Shown: positions 22,800-35,887 of the stretch, piece after piece | How positions within the stretch are numbered: position 1 is the first letter of the stretch | Layout of the letters: every line of letters begins with the position of its first letter | Assembly: GCF_030272615.1 (NCBI RefSeq) | Contig: NC_081415.1 | Span: 416,296,757-416,360,756, forward strand | Source: Cryptomeria japonica | Taxonomy: Eukaryota; Streptophyta; Pinopsida; Cupressales; Cupressaceae | Length of the DNA stretch: 64,000 nucleotides | Direction: 5' to 3' | The notes under the pieces: model-generated | The model's input: only the letters and a program-made list of their open reading frames with translations | Database searches by the model: none | What the model was told of the DNA's origin: nothing | Program-made: the position numbers and the translations under genes

Positions 22800-23880
22800 G
22801 AGTATAAATTGGATCTTAATTCTCCTTATTTTAGTTGAAATTGATTTTGGAAGTTTAGGAATCAGGGTTAATGATGTAAAATTGACAATGATCAACATAA
22901 ATAGACAATATCAGAACACATATGCAAACATCAAGCATTGATATGGAAATGAGAAGCAAAGAGGAACCTACTTCTAAAATATAAGATCAAAAATGTGGGA
23001 CAGTAGGGCTAGGTGACCTTGTCCTAAATTTATTAAATGTAGATATTGGAAACAGTTTCATGATCAAGATGTCGCTCTGAGTATGCAATTGAAATTATGT
23101 CAAAAAAGTGTCAAATAAGGGGGCTAGGTGAACTTGTCTTAACTTTTTTGCTTCTATAAAATTTGGTTCTATGTGTCTCAATCTTCACTTTCCAGATCTA
23201 TATTTGTTCTCTCTATAATCTGTCACTTGCACACACAAGAGAAGAAAATATTGTTATTTTGATAGGGGTTTGCCTAGGTTACACCCAGAGTTTGGAATTA
23301 ACCCTATGATGAATGAAATAGAAAATAGAGAGTGTGCCTTTATGGGACAAAGGCTAGATCTGGAATTGAAATGCTTCGTTGAAATTATATACCTTTATGA
23401 ATCTCCTTTGTTTCGAAGTCTTCATGAAAATATTTATTTTGTCATATAGGAATTCATGGACATCTTCATAAGAATCTGATCATGGATGCCATCTTGAATA
23501 CTTGACCTTTCCTTCAATGCTCTAACAATTCTTGATTGCTTTCTCACTTGACTTTGAATAGTGGAGTGAATTTCCTTGATGATAGATTATTCAAATGAGG
23601 GGATAAGAATTGATTTTATATCTATCCTCATGAAATGTGTTGAAAATTACGAAGAAGACCAACATCAAAAATCATTTCTTGATCATTAGAGGGTTGAAAA
23701 ATGGACCCTTTTGGTTTGGACAAGGGTGGTAGTGCCCTTGTTTGGTCCATCTAGACTGAACAAAGGTCTAGGAATTAAAGAAAAAGTTGAGGATCGTATA
23801 TTTGGGACCGGTATGAGAGAAATCAAGCAAAATTAGGGCATAAAGGGCATAAACGCTAAAGTGAGGCACAAGTGAGTTTT
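22800..23880. other. Unrecognised DNA between microsatellites
   Basis: No gene is supported. The phrase GGGCTAGGTGA-CTTGTC occurs at about 23008 and 23121. The segment near 23265-23310 (GGGGTTTGCCTAGGTTACACCC) resembles repeat-derived leader DNA, but I cannot assign it. Confidence 0.4.
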
Positions 23881-23933
23881 ACGATACTATAGACACACAC
23901 ACACATGCATGTATATAGTATATGTATGTATAC

Positions 23934-24065
<132 letters not shown>

Positions 24066-24067
24066 AC

Positions 24068-24068
24068 A

Positions 24069-24115
<47 letters not shown>
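24068..24115. repeat. (ATATGT)n microsatellite
   Basis: About eight hexamers following the GT tract. Confidence 0.95.
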
Positions 24116-24116
<1 letters not shown>

Positions 24117-24579
24117 GTTGTGTGTGTGTACGTGTACATATATTATATTATGTTGTTATGTTAATATATGTTATTTATTTTCATTATTCAATCTCTAAGA
24201 ATATAAGATAAAATTGCTTAGATGTGTAAACGTAGATGAATTAATGCAAGCAATTTAATTGTATAAAATTTTCAAAAGAGAAATCAATTGCATTAAATTA
24301 GTATATTGATATTTTGCAAAATATTTATTACTATGCATGTTAAGAACTAAAGTGTTTGTTAAATGTTTTCATTCCATGCATCTGAATTATGTTGAAATGT
24401 ATACAATAGGCAAAGATTATCTTTTTGTGTGTATATTTTAGCTTTATAGACGAGTTTTGATCATGTACTAACAATCAAGTGTAGATTCTACTTTTCTAGA
24501 TCTACTTTTATTTACCATATAACAGTTGAAATGATTTGGTCAAAGCTATGTGTACCATTGAGATAGATGGATTTTTTAT
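24116..24579. other. Unrecognised AT-rich spacer
   Basis: Nothing supportable between the microsatellites and the G1 LTR. Confidence 0.4.
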
Positions 24580-25466
24580 TGTAGACACTTAAAATTATCC
24601 TTAATTAAATAAATATTTATTATTTATTTAATTAATTCATTAACCTTTTCTTTCTATAATTAAATAAATTTTGTATTTATTTAGTTATTCTAATCCCACC
24701 TTTTTCCTATATTAATTAAATAAATACTTTTATTTATTTAATTAATTCATTATCCTCTTCTCTCTAATCCTATCCCTCCAACTTGTTCACATGGATCATA
24801 ATCTAAATTCATAGTCATGTGATAAGTGTCTCACCTTATCCCCTTCACATGTCTAACTTAAGCCTTGTCATATATTCATGTAAACTATACGCATCTACCT
24901 AACTCTTACTTACCACTCAATCTTAGCCCTTCATTTCAATTAACCTCATAATCTTATTCATTCCCACCTACCGCTCGACCTCATCCATTTATATATACCT
25001 AACCCTCATTCTTATTGATTATCTCCTATCTATGCGATCATGGTCAGTCATCCTTTAACCTCGTAATCTAAGACCTTGATTCTCTTATAGATTTTTATAA
25101 AAAAGGTTTATTCTCTTCCATTATCAATCCACAATCCTTAGAGTACCTGCATAATGTCAAAATCTCTCTACAACTTACATCATTATTGAATCATAGCTTT
25201 TACATCATCAAGCAACCACACTCCATTCTTTTATGACCTCTTGTGCTAGTGATAAATAGCTAAGTGCAAACAAACATTTCACAAGATCTTAGAGGATAGG
25301 AGAACAATGGAGGCAATCCTATTGTGTGTGTGAAGGTATAGCTTTTGTTTATTTCATTTTATTTGCATGCATGATAGAGTACTCCATTGGTGTTGTTCGA
25401 TATGGTTTTATAGGTCTAGTGGGTTGTTTAGGGTTTACAAAAAGTTTCAATTTTTTAGCATACACA
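24580..25466 (+). repeat. G1 5' LTR
   Basis: Starts TGTAGACACTTAAAATTATCC, closely like the G2 LTR start at 53525, and ends ACACA just before the primer site. U3 holds inverted ATTAATTAAATAAAT / ATTTATTTAATTAATT words (24600-24750). A TATA-like TTTATATATACC lies near 24990. Length is 887 bp. Confidence 0.7.
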
Positions 25467-25469
25467 TTT

Positions 25470-25488
25470 TGGCATGCTCGATGGGACC
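25470..25488 (+). other. G1 candidate primer-binding site
   Basis: TGGCATGCTCGATGGGACC, 3 nt after the LTR end. It resembles the TGGCGCCCACCGTGGGGCC type used by Tat-lineage elements, with changes. The tRNA is not assigned. Confidence 0.5.
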
Positions 25489-25839
25489 CTAGTCTCATTT
25501 TTTCTAACGACGTGCTTGGGTTTTTGAGTCTTTTAAGTAGTTACAAGTTAGATTTGCATTTAAAACTTCTAGTTCTATATTTTTTGTGAGATTATGTAAT
25601 TTGATTGCATTTTGTTCCTATGTTTTCATTCAATAGAATTGCACATTTACTAATCAAACCCGCAGATTTGATTTTTGTATTAGGGTTTTTAGTTTTAGTT
25701 TTCTACATTTTAGGTTTATTATCGTTTTTGTTTTTTTTCTTAGTATTGTTATGCATTTTCTTCATTATCCCACACTTTTGCATCTTGATGCGCTTTTTCT
25801 CTTGTTAGATTTCTATTTTGCAAGTTTTTTAGTTTTTCA

Positions 25840-26060
25840 TTCATGCGCTTTTGCTCTATCTTCTTGCACATTTGTTATATCTTCTTGCACATTTCCTCCA
25901 TCATTTTGTGCATTTGTTTCATTTAATATGCATTTGTCATACTTGGATATGTTTTTTATGTTTTGGTGCATTTGGAGCATATCCTTGCATATTTTTTATG
26001 TCTTCTTATGCATTTGTTTCATCTTCTTGTGCATTTGCTTCATCTTCCTGCGCATTTGAT
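25840..26060 (+). repeat. GCACATTTG minisatellite in the G1 leader
   Basis: Variants of CATCTTCTTGCACATTTG recur about nine times at 20-30 bp spacing (GCACATTTG, GTGCATTTG, GCGCATTTG, ATGCATTTG). Long frames across it are periodic. Confidence 0.75.
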
Positions 26061-26919
26061 CTTTGTTCCTGCAAAATTATGAAAGTTTTTACAAAAATGG
26101 CAATAAATTCTACACAACATATCAAATTTTCAAAATTGAAAATGTGTTGGAAAGATGGTTCAATGCTCTATCCCATGGTCTAATGCATTTTTCTAAATAT
26201 AACATCAAATATTTGGTAAATTCACTCAAATTCACCTCTTATTTTTGATACTTCATTTTCTCATACTTTTTTTCATATGAAATCATATTTTAGTGAGTGT
26301 TTTTTTAATCTATGAGAAAATCATAAGGAATCAATTTACAGATAACAATTCTTTGCTTTGGTTTATCATTTTTTACATGTTTTCACATGCATGATTTGAG
26401 GATGATGAAGGCTAGCTAGGAGCTCATCATATTGGATCAAGAGGTTTCAAACACAAATGGAAAGCATTAAATCCAAACGCACTTGTTCTAAACCTTCTCA
26501 TTTACATTTTGAAAGTTATCATAATCTTTTTCATCTATCATAGAATCATTTCTTTCTTTAGATCAACTTTCTTGGTGTGTCTTCCACATATTAAAAAGGG
26601 GCTTGAAATTTATCATACACATTTGGATTTGGAGTTAAAATGAACAAGTGTCTTTTAATCCCCAATATTTCCTTATTTATGCTCTCCTCTTGTATCCTAG
26701 TGATGAAATTGAGTGCACGAAAAATAAGGGATATTGATTTATCTTTTTAGGGGGCTTGCCTAGAGAAGTGATCAATGAGCCTAAAATTTACGCATTTGAT
26801 AGTGATTTCTCACAAAATTGCAGATGGATTTATATATTTGCTAGTTTTAATTATGCAATTGAGTGGTAAGATCTGGTGGGTACAAGCTTATGTTTTCTAT
26901 TGTTGTTTACAGTTTCTGG

Positions 26920-26960
26920 CCTTTTTGTTTTTGTTTTTGTTTTTGTTTTTGTTTTTGTTC
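26920..26960. repeat. (TTTTTG)n microsatellite
   Basis: About seven hexamers of GTTTTT. Confidence 0.95.
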
Positions 26961-28028
26961 TTCTAGTTTTCAAGGTTAGGAATTTCATTGCTAATACCTA
27001 ATCTTTAGTGTGTGGCAATCATAGATGAAGATAAACCATTCAAACTAATAATGCATGCTTAGTAGGAACCTTGGATCTAATTTCATTTCTTGCATTTTTC
27101 TTTTCTTGTAGCTAGCAAACATTTTGATTTTATAAAGGAAATTAATCATCATTTGACTATGTAGTGCTTCAACACATTTTCTTTATTGTTTACCTAGAAT
27201 CCTAAGAAAAGTATCCTCTCCCCTTGCCTTCGTGGAGCTTGGGTGTAAGAGATTATCTTAGGATTCTAGTAGGAGAGGCTTCTTGGGGATTTCATCGCCC
27301 TATGGCTTGACCTTAAGTAGTACTGATTCGGTCCACTATATGAAAAGGGCAAGAGTAAAAGTTGTAGCCTATCACATGATCATATTCTGATGAGTGTCAA
27401 TTGGGATGGCAATGTAAGGGCCCTATCAAGTTGACAGAATGACTTGAATGTCTCAACCGCATAATGGATATGTGTTAGTTTCCCCAAATATTGAATAAAA
27501 ATTTTGTTATCAGTGACCAAAAACCTTATGATTGATAGTTCAGGGTGTGGGGATTTTACCCTATAGATACCCCTCATGTGCATCTCATAGTAAATAAGAA
27601 ACTCCTCAGTGCATAAGTTCTATGGACATTCGAGGTAAGAGAGAAGGAAAAACTTTTATAGGCCTAGATCTTTATTTGTATGTTATGGATAGGTATTTTA
27701 TTGTAGTGAAGGCCAGGTATCGAGTAGTATCCTTTCTTGCCTTGAGTAGGACAATTGTTTTGCCTCAAAAGTGTTTTCTAAAATAATTATGTTTATACCA
27801 TAGAGTCAATCCATTTTTGGGCCAGTTTAGGCCCTTAATGCAAAACTCTGAATTTCAAAGTAGTCTGAGTCAATAGCCACATTGTGTTCTCTAAATTCAA
27901 ACTGCATAATTACTTGATTTCTCTAAAAAAAAATCCCAAAATAATTTTCAAATGCTTGTTACACATCTACAAAAATTATCATGCAAATTCCTTTCAATAT
28001 ATGCATTTGCCAAGTAGATTTTTTCAAT

Positions 28029-29948
28029 TGACCTAATTTGGCATGCACTTAACAGTAGATTTTTGCAATTGACCCTAATATTTTACGTAATTTTTTAATC
28101 CAATTATATAATTTCTTAAGGAAATTAGAGTATCAAAAGGTCACTCAAACTAAAAAATTGGGATCCAAAATTAGGTTCAACTCATTGATTGACCAGGTCA
28201 TTATGCTCAATAGGTTTGTCTATTTTATTTTTGTATCATTAGTTCCCTTAGAGTTCTCTTAGATCAAAACCAAGTTTGCAAACATTAACTTATTTAGACA
28301 AATTATATCATAGGAATCAGTTTTTCCCCGAGGAAATTAGAAATCACATCTTAAGATTAAGCCTTAGTCATTATCAAGATCCCTGACTTCATCAAAACTA
28401 TAATTATCAACCAATTGTTCAAGTTCAACCCTTACACTCATTAGTCTAGCTCGGGGTCATAACTTCTATCAAATCCTCAATCCTCCATCATCCTATTTTC
28501 AAGTCAATGTGTCTCTTTCAATCTCTTAGATGAACATCCATAGGTTTGTGCTTATAAGTTTCCTAGGAATCAAGCTTATAGAAATGCATAATCTTTCACT
28601 AGGATAATCATTGCATTCTTAATCTTGAAAATTCCAAAAAAATAAGTGCATATTATTTCCCTTATCATTCAAGGTATCAGCTCAAAAAATTTATAAAATA
28701 TTGTCATCCTTTAGTTGTATTTCTCTCAAAATTCCAAAGAGACCAAAAAAATAGTTCTTACCTTTGTCATATTTAGCTCATTTTTCGGTGTCCTCCATGT
28801 CCTTCACTCAATCACAAAGAGTAAATTTTTTAATAGATCCCAAGATTGACCCAAATTTCAATCCCACGAGTACTATGGACCTTGCATCACATTCTCGTAG
28901 ACAAGGTCAAAGAGCGGCTACCTTAATGGATCATCCCACGACTTCTAATCCTAATGATCCATATTTCGTAGAGAATATTCCAAAGGGGTTAACCATTGAA
29001 TAACTTGAGGATCCCCAAAAAGATCCAAAAAATTCTTACAATTATCAATGTGCTTCTCAATCACAACCCAAATAGGTATCTCATATTGTTATCACAAAAT
29101 TGTGCCAAGTTGCCCCCTAACTAAAACGTTTCCATAATAATACAACCAAGATCTCAAACTTCTCAAAGTATGGGATCTTCACAACAAGTCGCCACTAGTC
29201 TTCCTTTAGTGATCACTACTCATGGTGCCACACCGAGCACTACAACAATGCCTCTCTACAATAATATTGTTTATAACACCCCATCAGTTAGTCAAACCCA
29301 TGCCACTTTAATGCAAGCTCTCACATCTTCCAATGTTAATACCCAAAGTCAAAATCAAATCAAAATACGTCTTCCTCAATTGTTTAAGCAAAAATTAATG
29401 CATCATATCAAGTGAGTAGTAACACTCTCTCTCGAGACATGACTAGCACATCCCAAATTTCCACTTCAATCCCAATTGGATCCACATTCGGTTACCAAAA
29501 TTTTCCACCACCTAACCAAAGCTTGTAGAATCCTTTTAGTGGAACACAATAAAATGTCAGCACCCATTTCACTTCACCCAGACAAGCACTTCACTCAATT
29601 CTCATCTCTTTAACCATTCCACATTTTAGCAACCACTTGCATATACCAACACCAATCCCTTCATCAATCCCATTCTTAGTATCCAAGCTCCATTTACACA
29701 AACGGATAAACTCATGCAACAAGTGCAAAACTTACAACACCAAATGTCCAATCTTCATGTTGGGAATACAAATAATAGTTATACCATAGAGATATATGTC
29801 CCTACCCTTTCAATAAAATGGTGTACATGCCACCTTTCCTACAAAACTTTGAAGCTCATAATTCAAAAAGTATAAAGGAAAAGGTGACCCTCAAGACCAT
29901 ATCCATGAGTTCTTTATTGCTTGTATAGAGGTTGTCAATAATGACCCT
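28029..29948 (+). repeat. G1 leader/gag segment duplicated at 45040-46964
   Basis: From TGACCTAATTTGGCATGC to GTCAATAATGACCCT this segment aligns without large gaps with 45040-46964 in the same orientation. In the first ~330 bp I count about 14 differences, mostly transitions. A 1-bp deletion near 29790 distinguishes this copy. Confidence 0.95.
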
Positions 29949-30417
29949 TATCTAATGCGCCTATTCCCTCACAATTTAAGAGGGCAAGAAATGGAATGGT
30001 TTTATCACATCCTGCCTATAATATAGTCATGGGGTGAGCTAGCAGAATAATTTATATTATATTTTTCACATAATATCAACTATCGTATAATAGTAGTGGA
30101 TCTATGTGCTATCTTGCAAAAAGAAGGGGAAACTTTTTCTACTCTCTTACAATGTTGGTGATACTTGCTAGAAAGAGTCAGTGTTGCATACCAAAGAAAG
30201 AGCAAGTTGATATGCTCACTAAGAACTTGGTTTTGTAAATAAAATTTGTGCTACAAATGCAATGTTTGGATACGCTTCACCAAGTAATTGAAAAGGGTCT
30301 ACAATGTGAAAGAGGCCTTATCACCCAAGGTCTCCTAAAAACCTTTAAAGAAGGTAATCAAACCAATAATGCATCTTGTGAGAAAACTAAATTTTGGTCA
30401 AGAAATAAGAATGTTAT
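28875..30417 (+). pseudogene. G1 gag, 5' part
   Basis: The start is taken at 28875 (MDLASHSRRQGQ) because it aligns with the G2 gag start (MAHTRSQSRQ); an in-frame ATG at 28764 is upstream. Recognisable parts: ICPYPFNKMVYMPPFLQNFE, DPYLMRLFPHNLRGQEMEWF, QSWGELAEQFI and LCAILQKEGETFSTLLQ, which match the gag of G2 in order. Many stops and shifts. The frame is cut at 30417 by the 5.47-kb insertion within the KNV codons and resumes at 35888 (ITNGGVMDA). Confidence 0.85.
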
Positions 30418-33400
30418 TGTTACCAAAATTTCGCTCCAGCTAAATTTGGTGGCCTAATGAGGCCTTACACATTGCAGATGATGAAAGGTACACAAATTTT
30501 TTTTAATGAAAATCTTCATTTTGCACATTATGATTTTAAAATGGAAGTTGATTTCATTATGAAAGTATTTTTCAAGAAAACAACAATAGAAGATTGCATA
30601 GAAATAGCTTTTTATTTACAAAAGATGTGTAAGATGTCCCACACAAGTCGTGGGAATAGCTAACAGATAGCTATAAATAGATATTTCCATAAAAACATAA
30701 AAATAAACTATATTACAGAAGAAATTAATGAATATGAGAATAAGGTGACCTATCATTGTCTGGAATGACAAGCCCAATCGGAAAGAGTTGTTGAACTTCA
30801 GCTATCCATCCACTCCATCTTCTTCCACTCCCATTCCAAGAGTACCTGCAAGATAATTTATAGTCGAGAGAGAGAAATGAGGATTACCATACTTTCATAT
30901 TCAAACTCAACGGAAAATATAGTCCATTTTCATAAAGATATAAAAATATATGCCTACAACTATCAATGTATCTAATTTAGAAAACAAGGAATCAATGCAG
31001 AGAGAACACTATGAGAGAACAACAGATACCATGTTTTATCTAATATATTTGTTTCATGTGTAGATACATGTAAAAGTATATACCACATTACTAATTTATC
31101 ATTTAAGCATGTGGGGTTAAATGAGGCTCCCACAAGGGTTGAGCCCATCATGTTAATATGTCAATATCACTCCATTGAGCAGGGACCCATCATTCACAAC
31201 AGTGAAACTTTCAAGATCACTTTTATGGATGACGTGCCTCTCACCAATGTAGCCATATTGGTATATCAACCACCCAGACCAACCCTAATGGGGTCTCACG
31301 GTAATTATTGCAGCCTCACAGTCACATAAGTAAAGGTGTACACTTCAAAAGATTGAAGAATAAGCATAAGGAAACCAAATGATCATCGAGAATAAGATAA
31401 GTGAATTAGAAATTATTAGACATTAAGCACTTTGAAACTGTCATAATAGTACAATGAGACTATAACAATGCCTTAGGATAAAGGTGCATTTCTTCAAAGA
31501 GAGACAAGGGATCTAAGATAAACAAGAAAAGTCTCATGCAGTAGCTCCTTTCCATGAAAGTATAATCACATGAAAGCGAGAAAATGAAAGTCTTAAAAGA
31601 GGGTATAAATGTTAAAAGAAGATAGTGTTCATCTAATATGGAGAAGCAAGTAGCTATCTTCATGAACAGACATAGAGACTCAAGGATTCATTATACACAG
31701 GGACATATAAGCCAACAATGATCAAAACCTTCCATCATAGACCTCTTTGGAGTAGAATATAGAGATTAATCACTGCCACAAAGACCAAAGTCAAAGCAAT
31801 GATAGAGATAACACCAAAGTAAAGACATATGGCATATAAGTAGGGTGTTGTTAAGCATAAGACAATGATGAATAACTATGTCTCACAGGGTTATAAGATA
31901 TAGTTCCTAAAGATGTAACAAACATACATAACCTAAGGATTCATTGGAGGAATGGACACACAATAAATACATGTCACTACCAAATATTACTTGTTGAGCA
32001 TCTTGTCACAACACTCAAAGCAGTGATGGTGTTGAATCATGAGGAAGGCTTTGATATCATTGTTCATGATAATTTCAAAGACAAATAGAAAAAGAGTCAT
32101 CATGTCAAGCAAATACTTTAGATAAGATCTCAGAAAACAATCATGGAACAGTATAAGAACAACAAGGAATATAAGAGATACAATGATAGTATATTCATCC
32201 AAGGATAATGATAGAGAGCTAACAACATGGTACATAACCCAATAAGTCAGCAAATAGTCTCTATGTCAGCAAACAATGAGTTTTATATTTGATGCTTTAG
32301 ATATTTGCAAGATATGAAGGAATAAAAATGTCAAAAGACTGCCATAGAATAGAGACATTAGTTGTAGGCTTTACAAGTTCACACAGCCTAAATAGCTATA
32401 ATAGTGGAAAGAGTGTTGTTTGATGAGCATGATAGACAGATGCTTAAGGTTTTCACTCAAAGTGACTACTATGAAATACATGAATAGATCATGCCAAGAG
32501 TAGATTGATAAATTACATTTCACATGCAAGCAAAGAGTGACCAAGAAGTTGAGAAAATGATAACCTCCAAAGACTGAGAATGCAGTAGAAAGCAAAGACC
32601 GTGATGAAGAATAGTCCATAGAGGTTACAAAGAGAATATAACAGCTCTTCATATTTATAATAGTCATAGCCATAAGATCACCCTAATGAGGTCACTGAGC
32701 AGTAAAATGAAAGTTTTTTGCAGTATATAGTGTAATATTATGACAGTCAAAAGGTGCATTTAAACACAGAATAGAGGAATTCAAGAGCATATAGAAAAAC
32801 CTTGAAGACACCATAAGACATGACAATCAAAGCACAATGAAAATATCCATACAAGAGATAACAGTCCTTAAGGAGATGGGTGATTTTATGGGCAGTTTTT
32901 AGGACAGACATCAAGCAATGAGCACATTGAAGAGATAGTGCAGCATTATTGATTAGAGTCTCCAACTGAATACAACTTAGGAGATATAAAAAAGCATCAT
33001 CATGAATCTTTAAGGATCTGAGACAATACATCAAAATAAGAAGATTGAGTGCATGCAAAAGTCTAAAGGTTATCAAACACAAAGGAAGAAATCATCATAA
33101 AGAGATCATGGTTTCGTGACTGTTATAAGTCTAACAGTGAGCAAATGTGAGTCTTTGAGTTGTCATAAGATCACACAGTACCCTTCAAAAATAATTTTCT
33201 TAATGCATGAATTATCATAAACCCCATTGCTTCTTAATGTTAGCAGAACCATAAGCTCTAATAGCCTATCCAACAGTACAAGAATAATATTCAGATCTAA
33301 GATAAAGAGATTTGTTGTAGCATCTTCACATAAGGGACAAATCACAAAGAGAGGAACAGTCCTCAAGGTCAAAGATGGGTTTAGAACAACAACAAAGAGG

Positions 33401-35182
33401 TGCAACATTTAGAACAACAACTGTCATGACAACACAATGAAAAGATGACAGTCACATTCAGGTCAATGAAGACATCATATCTCGGAAATAGCCTATGAAT
33501 AATGAGAGAAATAACTTTAAAAGGTTTTGAACAACATCCTCATTCCAATATGACGGTCAAAGGCAATAATGAAGTTTAGATTTGTTGGAAACTTCTAGGA
33601 CATAGCAAGGATCACACAGTCATGATCTTATAAGCCTTAGCCGAATAATAGATCAAGGCATAGACATCAGCGGAAATAAAAAAAGCAGAATATAATCTTG
33701 ATCGCAAGTCAAAAATAGTTAACAATGCATACCATGATAGCAACAGTGATTTTTGCAGTAGGTGTGAGCCATAAAATTCATAGCAGCAGTATGATATAAG
33801 ATTATTAGAGGTACACTGCATTCGAGGATGATGATAGCAGCTATATCACAGTCCAAATCCCTAACAATGGACCATATGGAAAAGTCAAAATAGCACAGTC
33901 AAGTAACACTGTTAATTGATAAAAGACTGTGAGATTGATAATATGGATTTGACAATGACTCGATTCATTATTTATATAATAAGAATACCTTTCATAATAT
34001 TGATAGGCAGTCATGAAGAGTTTTCTAAACATAAGCAAGGTAACAATCATTACAGCAGTGACAACCCTGCTTCAAGAAACACAATGATTTAACTCGTAGC
34101 CCAAGGGATGGAGCAATCACAGTGTTCAAGAGCATGATGGGAACAATAAAGGTAATCATATATCATAACTACAACCCATAATACAGTAAATGCGGAAATG
34201 ATGCACTTACAGATCCAAAGAATGCATTAATAAGAGGTTTTTTATAAAAACCCTAAATATAGGCATAAAGAAAAAGCAAAGGCTTCCACGTTTTCTTTCC
34301 AGAAAGAAGGGAGAAGGCACTCACCACGTGACCATCATGCTGAAAAAATCCAGTTGAAAACCTGTGAAGCCCCTGTTGAAACCCTAGTTTGAGCTCATGC
34401 ACAATGTGAATGGTGGCCATAATAGTTTCAAAGAGATGCAAAGAGAAATGCATAATAACTAGGGTTTGAGCTCTTTTACATGCATGCCTTAATCTACCAA
34501 GAATGGCCTTTTTCTTTTTATTTATTTTTTAGAAAACAAATCCATCTTCTTATTATCAGCATGAGGGTCGAGATTTCATGTTTTTCCCTAAGATATGCAT
34601 GTGTAACCCTCATGCGAAGAGAGCCAAGACTTTTAAAGCTCTTTATTTTGCCTTCCCATAAGTTATAACCTAATATAACTTTATTAAAGTTTACTTTATT
34701 TAGAGACCTTAATAAAATTATATTAAGTTGTAAAAAAAGAAATAACAAAAGGAGATAATAATTTTATTTTAAACATTTATTAATACAAATTGTTTTAGTT
34801 AAATGATAAGATAAAAATATTTAAAAAGGGTAAAAGAAAAAGAATGAGATCATGCAGATTTTAGAGTTTTCAGAGGGAGAGATTATCAACTATATTTAGC
34901 ATGACCAGCATGCGTAATTTTTAGAGGAGGGGGTTTGATTTTTTCCAGCTATTTTTGGGTATCATGGCATGCAGATTTTTGGGGAGGATGCTTTTTGAGA
35001 GACTATTTTTAGCAATGTGACAGTTCTATTTCCAGCAGAGAGTTCTTCATGCATGCCATTTGAGTTGGAGAACTATTTTCATCATTAGGAAGTGTTTTTG
35101 ACAAATTTTTGCATGTGCTTTGCACGCTTTTTTAGGCAAATTCACCTAGGGATTCTTCATGCAAATTTTTTGAGTTGTCTTC

Positions 35183-35188
35183 TATATA
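35183..35188 (+). promoter_or_regulatory. TATA-like site of the 5.47-kb element
   Basis: TATATA in a pyrimidine-rich context, 147 nt before an AATAAA. The spacing is compatible with an LTR promoter and R region. Confidence 0.35.
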
Positions 35189-35329
35189 TTCTTCTCTCCT
35201 CTTCATTATTTTCTAGTTCTTTTCTTTCCTTGGCATGATTGTGGACTATTTTAGGCCCTTTCATGCTCAAGGATAGTATTGTAGCTCACATTTTCTGAGT
35301 TTTGTAAAAGTAGCAACTCCTTTGTTTTC

Positions 35330-35335
35330 AATAAA
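35330..35335 (+). terminator. AATAAA polyadenylation signal candidate
   Basis: AATAAA within CAATAAATTAGC, downstream of the TATA-like site in the 5.47-kb element. Confidence 0.35.
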
Positions 35336-35887
35336 TTAGCAACGTTTTCCTTTTCAATACTTTTTTCATTGTGTTATTAAGTGGATGATTCGATGAATTT
35401 CTGTTATTTACCTTCAAATCCTTTGATTTGTCTCATTCAATTATAATTTGATGTTAAAAGATACATCTAGTTGCGGGTCCTAGATTGTGTTAACTAATTT
35501 TAATGGTTTGTAGCTGTGAAAACCAATCGATTTTCCTTCAAGCAAAGCATTGGGTTCAACCCTTTTTAGGAAATACTTATTCATCTCATGTTTTGTTTAA
35601 TTGTGAGAGTTTCAAGGCTATTCGTTAAAGGTTTTGTGAGATAAATGAGTTGCGGGTCTCAAATATATATTTAGTGCATCACCTCATAGGATAGGTTCAA
35701 TTTTAGTATTCCTTCTATCCTTTTTCTCAACAGAAAGTTATTGCAGGAGATTCATCCTAAAGGAAGCCAACCTATAATCTGAAGGTCTACTTTCACGATA
35801 GGCATACCCATAGGCCTGAAAGTATTCCCATGTTTCACAGGAGTGTTGAGCTCCCAGCTTAGCATCAGGGTGTAATCCTTCATGACA

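Larger units (their letters stand above)
25489..28028 (+). other. G1 5' leader
   Basis: Untranslated leader. Around 27205-27345 it shares a recognisable stretch with the G2 leader (55850-56000): ATCCTCTCCC, a GG-AGCTTGGGTGTAAGAG-like phrase, and AGAGGC-TTC. It contains the GCACATTTG array (25840-26060) and a TTTTTG run (about 26920-26960). No gene is supported. Confidence 0.6.
30418..35887 (+). mobile_element. 5.47-kb TG...CA non-coding element in G1 gag
   Basis: Starts TGTTACCAAAATTTCGCTCC and ends TAATCCTTCATGACA. Flanks are GTTAT (30413-30417) and TTAAT (35888-35892), a weak 5-bp duplication (3 of 5), but removing the insert joins KNV to ITNGGVMDA exactly as in G2 gag. TATATA at 35183-35188 and AATAAA at 35330-35335 suggest plus orientation with an R/U5 of about 550 bp, that is, a very long LTR. 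Between about 31330 and 34250 the plus strand is purine-rich and the minus strand has long stop-poor frames, without recognisable protein. No gag-pol is found. Confidence 0.7.

Noticed and set aside
21946-22941. 331-codon plus-strand frame and several overlapping frames on both strands
   Set aside because: They translate microsatellite repeats into Tyr-Val, His-Thr or Cys-Met runs; open frames in all phases are expected from repeats without stop words.
31460-34050. Series of minus-strand frames of 65-110 codons
   Set aside because: They follow from purine-rich plus-strand composition; composition is hydrophobic/Leu-rich and no motif or continuous longer frame emerges. Kept only as an asymmetry observation.
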